In this document: positions 10,196 through 20,195 of the stretch, in pieces | How the letters are laid out: each line of letters starts with the position of its first letter | Numbering within the stretch: the first letter of the stretch is position 1 | NCBI RefSeq assembly: GCF_012489685.1 | Contig: NC_080042.1 | Span: 32,679,158-32,743,157, forward strand | Source: Lotus japonicus | Lineage: Eukaryota; Streptophyta; Magnoliopsida; Fabales; Fabaceae | Length of the DNA: 64,000 nucleotides | Direction of reading: 5' to 3' | Made by a program: the position numbers and the translations under genes | The notes under the pieces: generated by a model | Told to the model about the DNA's origin: nothing | The model's database searches: none | What the model saw: only the letters and a program-made list of their open reading frames with translations

Positions 10196-12863
10196 ATACT
10201 CCCCTCCAAAAAGAAAGTTTCGTCCTCGAAACTCAGAGTTCTGCGAAAAGTCCGGAATACAGTTCCTCGATCTTATCTTCCAATTCTCATGTAGTAGTGC
10301 CTGTGTCATTGTTCCTCATAATCTTTACTTAAGCAATCTGCTTTCCCCTTAACTGTTTCACTCTTCTATCCCCACTGCTAACTGTCGGCGTCTCAAAAGA
10401 CAAAACATCATTCAACCTCATGTCGTCTGACTCGATTACTTGCGTCGGACCTCTGCTTGAAATGATACCGGTTGGCATTCCGTGCAGTCGCACCATCTTA
10501 GCCACTTACTTCTTTACTTTCGGTCGTCCGAAATTCCTCTTAAACTCGGTGCCTCTCTGTCATCTTAAGGTAAATACTCAACTCGTCCTCGTGATCTTCA
10601 TCTACAGTCCAAAACTCCACTTGTTCGTTCGATAACTTCTAGACGAAATATTGCGTTGGAATCTAATAGTCCATTAACGTCACATCCAACTTCGTAACTA
10701 TCATCACTCGCACAATGAAATCAATCTCCTACTTAGTCACCATTCGAATTAAAAATCGACTTATGTCCTTATTTCTTGTCCTTCACTAATCTTATCCCCT
10801 TCAACATCAAGTTATCAACAACTTATAAGATAATCCTCTTCTTAATATCTAACAATCCATTATTATCGTCTTCTTCCTTAGAACTTCCCTCACTCAAACC
10901 TATTTACACTTACTGAAATCCCTAACACTTCGCACCAATCGAGACTTATCCTCTAGAAGATTAAATCATAACTATACCTCAAGGGACTTAACTAGCCATC
11001 TTATCATCCGATCCTTCAACATTCTGAGATTTAACTCTTACCGTAACCGCTAACACCACCAAATCTCTTATGTGTACAGGAATCTCAGCTCTCTAGGACA
11101 ACCTTAGCCCTAGGATTCTTATTCAACTTTAGCAAAATTCACTTGTTACCCGTAATGTGCACCATCAAAATCCATAACAAAGTTTCATTCCCTCTTAGAC
11201 TCTGAGGAACTTGTCCAAACATAACAACTTCAAGTATTCATCTTAATACTAACACTTTCCTTTTTGTCACTCCATCACCATCTCGTCACTCAACTTCTTA
11301 ATCTCTCAATCAAATTCTGACAAACTTCGAGTCCTACACACCTTAGACAGACATTCATAGATTTAAAACCTAAACCTTCACCAAGTTTGGTCCTCTAATG
11401 ACCTTTAATCCTTCAATACTTCTTAAATGGATATCCGTTTCTTAAAAACTATAACTCCTTCACTTACCCAAACGACCTGACCAGTGTCGTCATGCTTTCA
11501 CATTCACAACTTATTATGCCAACATCATTCAAATCTTATCACATGGTCATTATGTCCGCAACCTCATAATCAACATCAATCGATCACCAACTTATAACCA
11601 ACCTTAACACTCTACACAACCCAGAATTCCATTACTTCAAGATCACTCTTATATTATACATCAATGGTCTTAACCCGAAACTCACCTTCAGGTCTTCAAT
11701 CTTCTAAGATTCAACTCCTATTGTCACACCTACAACCATAAGATCTCCTACTCGTACGCAATTCTCGGCTCTCAAGATTCAATCTTAACCCTAAGATTTC
11801 AATCCAACTTAGTATATCTCACTTAGTAATCTCAGCATATTTCTTTGGAATCCATATCAACAACCTCAAGTATTCAACTTATGCTAAAACTTTCTTTCTC
11901 CAACTTAATCATTAATTCAACAATTTTCAAGCGAAAATTCATCTCTTAAGACTATAATGTCTCCACATATTAATCAAACGCTTAGCAAAACTTATTCCTC
12001 GAACTCGACTATAACAATCTAGTTCAGAGCTAATTCTTCTCAATCTCGCTACCATCAAGGTATCATCTAAAACATGATTAAATCCAACTTATTTAGTCTC
12101 TAACAACTCCCCTCAGCAATCACATAACCTATGACTTCATAACTTCCGAGAAACTACTTAATACTTTTCCGGCATTAAACCTCTTGACTTAGTCTACCTC
12201 TACTTGGAGTAATCACACGAACTAACCAATCAATGTCTATACGACACTCATCGACTTCCACAGATTCAAATCTTAATCTTTTACAATCAAATGCTTAACA
12301 CGAACTTTCCTCCCAAATCCGACTAATCCTCAATCAATTCAAATTCATCTTACCCGTCCTTCTATCAAAGTCCATAACCAGCTGTGATTCCGAATATCAC
12401 CCCCTCAATATTAGGTTGATCAGGCCTAATACATCGAAGGTGGAAATTTAGAAAAACCCACTGGAACAGTCAATGAGTTCCTATCCTCCAGTAGTCACAA
12501 ATATCCTGATACTAAATCCTTTAATGATCCCGCTACGGAACTACACACCCTCAACATGACACGTATACTACCCATACGGAATCTCCCTAAGATTCGTTCT
12601 TCAGTTACTAGCTTCCTCATAATCGCATCGGTGGAAGGCTACCTTCTAGACTTAGTGTGGTATTCCCAACCTCGTGTAACTCCTATAGTTAAAACACGAG
12701 CAACTTCGAATAAGGTCCTACTAGGGATAATAATCATAAGATCATAGTCTAGGTCGTAAATACAAGTTAGGCGCGTCACACTCGCTTCGAAGAGAAAAGA
12801 GTAAGTTATTCTAGAATAAAAGAACAGTTAAAATATTACCATCGTTCCCACGTTCTTCCTCGT
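10196..12863 (-). other. G1 interior without pol; strongly strand-skewed
   Basis: The first ~285 bases (10196-10480) align with the end of the G2 pol region (26864-27150): polypurine tract, then decayed chromodomain codons. From about 10600 to 12500 no protein motif is visible. The plus strand there is very poor in G (about 2 of 60 in the samples counted). Two diverged copies of a ~120-base segment lie near 11030 and 11705 (both contain 'caactt' after 'ccctaggatt' or 'ccctaagatt'). RT, RNase H and integrase are absent. Confidence 0.75.
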
Positions 12864-13595
12864 TCAACTCTCAGCTCTTGCCCCCTCCTTGGTATGAATC
12901 CTTTCCTCTGTAGCAAAATGTTTTCCTTTCCCAACATTCCCTGATGATTCGCCCTTGAGTGCCTTACAATCTCTGGAGAAATGTCCCGGTTGGTTGCAAT
13001 TAAAGCATAGTTTTCCCTTGATCTTGCACTTACTAGCATAGTGCCCTACTTCCCTGCACCTGTAACACGTCACTGCTCTTCCCGAAGTCTTGTTTCATGT
13101 CCCTTCGGTAGCATCATTCCCTTTCATCTTACTATCAGACGTTTCCTCCTGGGGTGTCTTGCAGTTCACAGCTAGATGCCCCTCTCGGTTACACTTGAAG
13201 CATCTCCGTCCAGTCACTGAGCACTTGTTAGCAAAATGCCCAAACTTTCCACAACGAGTACATGTCACACCTTTGTCACCAACTGGCTCCCCTCCAGTAT
13301 CAGCAGTCGTTGGTTTGTAGACTCTTGAGATAAGATCTCTTCCCTTGAAACGCTGATACGGTCCCCACTGATGGTAGCTCTCCCTTCTGTTGTAGCCTTG
13401 AGATCCTGACCTTATTGGTCCCCCAGCTCCTGTTCGGTTCATTCCTCTTTGTTGATACATCGTCGTCGCCATCAATCGTTGGTGATGCTCACGTGCAGCC
13501 TCTTCAGCGCGCATATAAGCGTCTTCCGCAGCCTGGTTCATCATTGCCTCGATCAGTGTAGCTATTGCCCCCGCCATCCGGTTACGGTCCACCAT
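12864..13595 (-). pseudogene. G1 shortened gag with duplicated zinc knuckles
   Basis: The likely start is MVDRNRM at 13595, matching MVNTNQL of the G2 gag. After about 45 residues (ending near MYQQRGMNR) the sequence passes straight to the linker before the zinc knuckles (GAGGPIRSG). The central Gag core of ~200 residues seen in G2 is missing. Two knuckles follow (CTRCGKFGHFANKC and CFKCNREGHLAVNC, about 13250-13150). An in-frame TGA stands at 13095-13097. Then comes a second pair (CYRCREVGHYASKC and CFNCNQPGHFSRDC, about 13070-12960). So there are four knuckles instead of two. It could bind nucleic acid but not build a capsid. The ORF is also open upstream to 13802, which covers the PBS and is not coding. 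Confidence 0.8.
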
Positions 13596-13789
13596 CCTAT
13601 ATCTCATCAAACGTCCGATTAGTACTAGCCATATGGTAGCACTAGACAAACCACTCAATCCGATTAAGTAGTAACGCAAACAATTAGAGCGAAAATCGCT
13701 CTGCAGACAATCAATTTTCACTCTTTGCAGAGTCACACAACCTAGCACAGAAGACCTATTCCCCAAAGGCTTCCAAAAGACTCGACTAA

Positions 13790-13801
13790 GCTCTGATACC
13801 A
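13790..13801 (-). other. Primer-binding site of G1 (initiator tRNA-Met)
   Basis: On the minus strand this is TGGTATCAGAGC, three bases from the 5' LTR. It is a perfect match to the common plant tRNA-Met primer site. Confidence 0.88.
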
Positions 13802-14776
13802 CAATGTAACACCCCGATTTCCAGGTGTCACTTTAGTAACCAAAAATAATCTTTACGCGGAAAACAGGTAATTTTTTTTCGTTTTCTTTCCTTTAAATCA
13901 AAACGATAAGGAAGTAAAGACAAAACCCAACTACTAAACTAACCGATATACAACATATATACATGTACAGCCTCAGCTGCACTCCATGTCACGCGCACTC
14001 GCAGTGACTCCAAAGCAGTGTGCCCGTAGGCAAATATATACAGACCCAGAAGTGTAAGTGAGAAAATTATAATTACAAACCACTAGGAGAAAGTCGGCCT
14101 CAATATGGCCTAAGCAAAGACCCCTATGGTCCAACTGACTCACTGTGATCCCTCAGTAAGAGAACCCACGAAAAGTCATGCGTCGGAAACCTACCTGATC
14201 CCAAAAGCAAAACGAATCAGAGCTATTACAGTAACAACCAACTCCAAAAGACTCTAACCACCCATACCCCACACTACTATCATCGACCCTCCCTCGATCA
14301 GGCATGAAGTCCGGGTCCTCGTCGAAAGCTTCAGTAATAGTCGTTCCGCTCCGGGTCTTTCCCGCACAACGAATCATCACGAACCGGCTGACAGACGCCT
14401 GGCAGCAGGCCGACCGCCCAAACACAAACATAGAAACAAAGCCAAGGCGCTAGGGTCAACTTACAGAATACAATAGATATACAATCAACTTGTGATAAAG
14501 GGGATATATACGTATGTTGTATATATATACATATAAGTTATGTATTGCCTACCCTAAGGTATATACATGGCAAGTTATCGAATCTCTAGTAACAACACAA
14601 TATTCAATATCTCAACAATTCGACAAATAACATAACAATGTTCACCAATATCAAATCATCAAAATCTCAACATATGAAGTTAGGTGATAAGGTTAGTCAA
14701 ACAATGTATCGTCCTCCCAACGCACAAGTATCCAACTAAACCAATGTTCCCTGTCGTTGCCCTAGATTAAACGACG

Positions 14777-15143
14777 ATGAAATCTCACGCTTCCATGAAG
14801 TCTCACGCTTCAATGGGGTCTTACGCTTTCACGAAGTCTCACGCTTCAGTGAAATCTCACACATTCACGAAGTCTCACGCTTCCGTGAAGTTTCGCGCCT
14901 TCACGAAGTCTCACGCTTCAGTGAAGTTGCACGCCTCCGCGAAGTCTCCCGCTTCAGCAAAGGTGTACGCCTCCGCAAAGTCTCCCGTTTCAGCGAAGGT
15001 TCCCGTCTCCACGAGGTCTCCCGCCTCAGTGAAGTTTCTGCTTTCACGAAGTCTCACGCCTCAGTGAAGCTTACTCACTTTCACGAAGTCTCACGCTTCA
15101 GTGAAGTTCCATGCTTTCACGAAGTCTCACGCCTCAGTGAAGC
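14777..15143 (-). repeat. Tandem hairpin array in the G1 right LTR
   Basis: Near-identical copy of the 7466-7832 array. The known differences include T-to-C and A-to-C changes in single units. Confidence 0.75.
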
Positions 15144-16806
15144 TTCCCGGCTCATCCTTTGGATGGCTAAATAAACTGCTCCGACCCAAACTCAAAACAA
15201 CCCAAGAGTTAGTGTCGGTCAATACAACACAACTCCACCAACAAGATTACACGAGGGTCTAGTGTCGGTCAATACAACACAGCCCAAACAACAAGAGCAC
15301 TAGGTGTCGGTCAATACAACACGGCTCCATAACACTTCCCCAAGAGTACTAACGTACTCGGTGACTTTCAATCATCACCATAGCTCACCTTAGTGGCTTT
15401 CCCAATTCCGATAACTCTCCAAACCCACAACAAAGGTCGACTTTTCCCCCGCCTTTCGTAAATATTTTTCCCCTTCAGTTCTCCTATGCTTAAACGTTAA
15501 TAAAAATGATTTCAATTCAAATTAGTCAAATTATGAGTTTATTTCTCAAAGTCTAAGTTTCCCAAGTCTTTATTTTTCGAAAGCTCTATCATTCTAAGTT
15601 TCCAAAAATCAACCACCCAAAATACATTTCCCGGGGAAAGTCTAGGAATTCCAACGAATCCCAACAAATGGCTAAGTCTCAAACCCCACATTCGGACTTG
15701 CCTAGGGTTGTTCATCCAACCCGAAATGTCAAAGATCACCAGATCAATGAACCTCCACTCCGAAGTTGCGTCGAAACGCTCAATTCAACACATCATCAAT
15801 ATCATAAGTTATGAAAACAATCATAACAATAAATCATCATCATAAACAACATCAGATAAAGCATAAGTCGAATTTATCGACGCCTATCATGAAATCATAG
15901 CTAAATATAGCAAGTTGCCCTAACCTCGAGCTGTTCCAGCTTCGAAATCAAAGTTCTCCTCAAACAATTGCTCTAAGTCTTCCAAAGTTCCCTCAACTGA
16001 ACCTCGGAGAAAAACAAAGCAGAATCCAAACAAAATCGATTAGTTCGATCGCAAAACAATACATAAACGATAGACAAAGCATCAAAGCTTCAGAATACGA
16101 CAAACGGGTACGAAAGGACAAGTTTTCGAAAACGAAAAACTCCCCCCCCCCTTAGGAAAAACCCACGGCCATAAGGAGAAAAGGGCTTCGGCTCTTTTTC
16201 TTCGATCAAACCAGTTTACAAGGTAGTTTTAGGGTAAAACTAAGGCAAAGAAACTGTCAGAACAATTTTCGGACAATCGGGTCGAAATACGACTACGCAG
16301 GGGCATTTTGGTCCAAAATAAAGGCTCAAAACTTCAAAGTTATCAGTTCTGAAAACAGATTTGACAGCAACGATCCTCATGACATCCGTGACAACAAATC
16401 CTAAAGGCACGAAGTCAGATTATAGCTTTACGACAATAAAGTTTCGAAATGTGAGACAAAAAGAGTTTTGAGTCAATTTTTCAGATCCTGGACAACTGAA
16501 TCGCAATCAGAGTTTACTGACAGAGGTTTTAGACTCAGGGGAACATAAGGAACATAACCCAAGCGAGAAATCAGAGAAATCGGACAATTTTAGAAAAAGC
16601 TCAAAACTTAGAGCACAGAAACGACTTCAGAAACGCAACAGAAACAACAATCAGAGGTAGGAATCATGTTAGTTACCTTGATACCTAGAAGTAGGGACGA
16701 ACTGCACGAAGATTGGTCAAGTTTTCGCGAAAATCTCCTCCCCCCTTGCTCTCCACGAATTTGGGCCACTAATGGAGGAAAATGAAAGATATTTTGCTTT
16801 TTCGCC

Positions 16807-16814
16807 TATTTATA
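16807..16814 (-). promoter_or_regulatory. TATA box of the G1 5' LTR
   Basis: TATAAATA on the minus strand. As it lies in the 5' LTR, this is the promoter that would drive G1 genomic RNA. Confidence 0.65.
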
Positions 16815-17507
16815 GGCGGGCGAAATCCCGGGAAAATGAAAATTTCGCGATTCCGATTTTTGCAGCACGTTCACCAAGGAATTCTAAGAGAGATTCTGGC
16901 GTCAAAAATCCAGAACTCAAAACAAATATCTATGATATGGGAAAAACGATATCGAAAATCTCAAAAGCGGTGTAAGTTAAATCTGTCCCGAAAAACTACT
17001 TTTTGCTGTGATCGCCGGACGACAAAACTTCCTTCTGAAGAAAGATTGGAAACGTCGAAACAAATCTGGCTATGTGGACGGAATCTTCGTTAGAAGTCCC
17101 GAATAGAAAAAGTCTTCATCCATTGCTCGAAAATAGGGTTTCGAAGCAAAGAAATTAGCGTCGGCGGACATCCGAAAAGTGAAACCTATCGTGCGTACAG
17201 TCCAGAGTTCCGAAATGAAACGCTGGTCGATGGAAAAATAAAGAGAATCTTTAAATTTTCCGAGAGTTCGAAATCTCACTCAAAACGTTGCTTTAAGAGC
17301 GAAATTAGCCTATTCTGGACATGCTCGCCATAAGGCAGGTGTGCAGACGACTCGCACTAACTCCGAAAACAACTACGCAACATTCCTCAAGCAATTCCTG
17401 AACTTTCTTCTTCATTAATCTTTCTCAAATGTCAAACTCTTGTCACACTTACACTGATTCCACGCGTGAGTCGGAAATTAACTTGTTCTGAAAATCCAGG
17501 TCTTACA

Positions 17508-19942
17508 GGTAGAAAGTCTAGGAGGTAAGAAATATGTTTATGTCTGTGTTGATGATTATTCCAGGTTCACATGGATTGACTTCATGAAGGAAAAATCAGA
17601 AACCTTTGACATATTCAGAAGGCTATGTCTGAAACTTCAAACTGAGAAGAATTGCTCTATAGTAAGAATCAGAAGTGATCATGGAAGAGAGTTTGAGAAC
17701 TCCAAATTCTCTGACTTCTGTGATTCAGAAGGAATAAGCCATGAATTCTCAGCTCCAATTACACCTCAGCAGAATGGAATTGTTGAAAGGAAAAACAGGA
17801 TCTTCAAGAATCCACCAGGGTTATGCTTCATGCAAGGAAGATTTCCAACAAGTTCTGGGCAGAAGCCATGAACACAGCCTGTTACATTCACAATAGAGTA
17901 ACCATTAGAGCTGGAACCACAGTCACCCTATATGAACTCTGGAAAGGAAGGAAGCCAACTGTGAAACACTTTCATATCTTTGGGAGTAAATGTTATATTC
18001 TGGCTGATCGTGAACAAAGAAGAAAGCTAGATCCTAAGAGTGATGAAGGAATTTTCATGGGATACTCTACAAACAGCAAAGCTTACAGAGTGTACAATTC
18101 CCGAACAAAGGTAATGATGGAATCTGTAAATGTCTCTATTGATGATCAACCAAATGAAAGAGAAGACACTGGTGCAACTGAAGATGATGATGGTCCACAT
18201 GTCACAGCCGATGTCCCAACTATTGACCTCGACATTGAATCAGAAACCAGTTCTGATGAGCAAGATCACCAGATGACCCCTGCAAATAAAGCTCCATCGA
18301 TCAGAATTCAAAAGAATCATCCTCAAGAGAATATTATTGGTGACCTCAAAGAAGGAGTTACTACCAGGGCTAGAAGCTACATTGCTCATGAATGTTTTAT
18401 ATCCAAGGTAGAACCCAAGAATGTCAAGGAGGCTCTGACAGATGAATACTGGATAAATGCTATGCAAGAAGAACTTGATCAATTCAGAAGAAATGAAGTA
18501 TGGGATCTCATTCCTAGGCCTGAGGGAGTAAACATCATAGGAACCAAGTGGATTTTCAAGAACAAGTCAGATGAGAATGGTGTAGTAACTAGAAACAAAG
18601 CAAGACTGGTGGCTCAAGGATATACTCAGATTGAAGGAGTAGACTTTGATGAAACCTTTGCTCCAGTGGCTAGGTTGGAATCCATAAGACTTTTGCTTGG
18701 TGTTGCCTGTCTTTTGAAGTTCAGATTATTCCAAATGGATGTTAAAAGTGCCTTTCTAAATGGTTATCTGAATGAGGAAGTTTATGTTGAACAGCCAAAG
18801 GGATTCACAGATCCACATCATCCTGAACATGTCTACAAACTCAAGAAAGCCCTGTATGGATTAAAACAGGCTCCTAGAGCTTGGTATGAACGCCTTACAG
18901 AGTTTCTGGTGAGCAATGGTTATTGCAAGGGAGGAATAGACAAGACATTATTTGTGAAAAATGAAAGAGGAAAACTCATGATTGCACAGATATATGTTGA
19001 TGATATTGTGTTTGGTGGGATGTCGAACACGATGGTGGAACATTTTGTCCAACAAATGAAGTCAGAGTTTGAGATGAGCTTAGTTGGTGAATTGAACTAC
19101 TTTATGGGACTTCAGATCAAACAAATGGAAGACTCAACGTTTATTTCCCAGAGTAAGTATGCTAGGGGCATCGTCAAGAAATTTGGACTTGAAAAATCTG
19201 GACATAAAAGGACTCCTGCTGCTACACATATCAAGCTGTCTAAAGACAATCAGGGAGAGGATGTTGATCAAAGCTTATATAGAAGCATGATTGGAAGTTT
19301 CTTGTACCTCACTGCTAGCAGACCTGACATTACCTTTGCTGTTGGTGCTTGTGCAAGATATCAAGCTGTTCCAAAGACCAGTCATCTCTTACAAGTGAAA
19401 AGAATCATTAAGTACATAAATGGTACTTGTGACTATGGGATTCTTTATACAAATGATACTTATTCTTCTCTTGTAGGGTATTGTGATGCAGATTGGGCAG
19501 GGAGTGCTGATGATAGAAAGAGTACATCTGGAGGGTGTTTCTTCTTTGGAAACAACTTAATCTCTTGGTTTAGCAAGAAGCAAAACTGCGTGTCTTTATC
19601 CACAGCTGAAGCTGAATATATAGGTGCTGGATGCAGTTGTACTCAGCTTATTTGGATGAAGCAGATGCTCAAGGAATATGAAGTTGAGCAAGATGTCATG
19701 ACATTGTACTGTGACAATTTGGTGCTATCAATATTGCCAAGAACCCTATACAACATAGCAGAACCAAACACATAGATATCAGACATCACTTCATCAGGGA
19801 ATTAGTGGAGGATAAAATTGTTACTTTGGAACATGTCCCCACAGAGAGACAATTGGTTGACATCTTTACCAAACCCTTAGATGCTGCTACATTTGACAAA
19901 TTAAGAGGAAATCTTGGGATTTGCCTCTTCGAAGAAGCATAG
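17508..19942 (+). pseudogene. B gag-pol, second part (integrase, RT, RNase H)
   Basis: Pol resumes after the ggtag duplication. The integrase core shows its acidic residues in VCVDDYSRF, IRSDHGREF and [12 protein letters not shown] frame break lies near 17810. The RT then shows [12 protein letters not shown] (near 18730) and the active-site YVDD (near 18995). RNase H shows GYCDADWAG (near 19485) and [12 protein letters not shown] (near 19600). A third break near 19718 follows YCDN. The last ~70 residues lie in another frame and end at the TAG at 19940-19942 after LFEEA. All catalytic motifs seen are normal, so this copy was inactivated by small indels and by G1, not by active-site change. Confidence 0.92.
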
Positions 19943-20034
19943 CAATTAAAGCCCCTTTTCTGTCTAACGGCTAGTTTCCTCGTAACTACCATTAACTGCC
20001 GTTGTGACATCATTGCTTCCTTCTCACTCAACTG

Positions 20035-20042
20035 CTATATAA
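20035..20042 (+). promoter_or_regulatory. Possible internal TATA box before the B envelope-like ORF
   Basis: CTATATAA lies 125 bases before the ATG at 20168 and 93 bases after the end of pol. It could serve a separate transcript for the second ORF. This is inference only. Confidence 0.3.
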
Positions 20043-20051
20043 TCATCACCA

Positions 20052-20195
20052 ATGGCTTCATCACAATCTCACCACAAGTTGCCAATCTTGCTCTCACAAT
20101 TTCTGGTTCTCATCACTTACATTTTTCTCAATTTCTTGTATTTGTCCGTTTGCTTTACCAGTTCATCATGTCTTCAAGCAAGAAAGAGTCTGTGA
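20052..20195 (+). other. Small hydrophobic ORF overlapping the start of the B envelope-like ORF
   Basis: A 47-codon ORF starts ATGGCTTCATC and overlaps the envelope-like ORF in another frame. Its residues about 9-35 are strongly hydrophobic (LLSQFLVLITYIFLNFLYLS) and look like a signal or membrane segment. T-rich leader sequence gives such residues by chance, so coding is unproven. Confidence 0.3.

Larger units (their letters stand above)
6493..17507 (-). mobile_element. Non-autonomous Ty3/gypsy element G1 (gag only, large LTRs)
   Basis: G1 is 11,015 bp with two 3,703-bp LTRs of equal length (6493-10195 and 13805-17507). By eye they differ at roughly 18 positions (about 99.5% identical). It has a TSD, a tRNA-Met PBS (13790-13801, minus) and a polypurine tract beside the left LTR (rc of 'atactcccctccaaaaag'). 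The 3.6-kb interior holds only a shortened gag and a stretch without pol. It is the most deeply nested insertion. It must have moved with proteins supplied by a relative such as the G2 family. Confidence 0.92.
13805..17507 (-). repeat. G1 5' LTR (right)
   Basis: Same length and order as the left LTR. It holds the hairpin array at 14777-15143, the three 19-base motifs at about 15212-15322 and the TATA box at 16807-16814. Small differences from the left LTR include a one-base deletion near 14165 and a cluster of changes near 17060-17075. Confidence 0.93.

Noticed and set aside
10600..12500. Methylation or RIP-like mutation as cause of the base skew in G1
   Set aside because: That process changes both strands; here one strand alone lacks G.
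13790..13801. tRNA-Met-like sequence beside LTRs (several places)
   Set aside because: Only the 12 bases of the primer-binding site are present; no tRNA gene is there.
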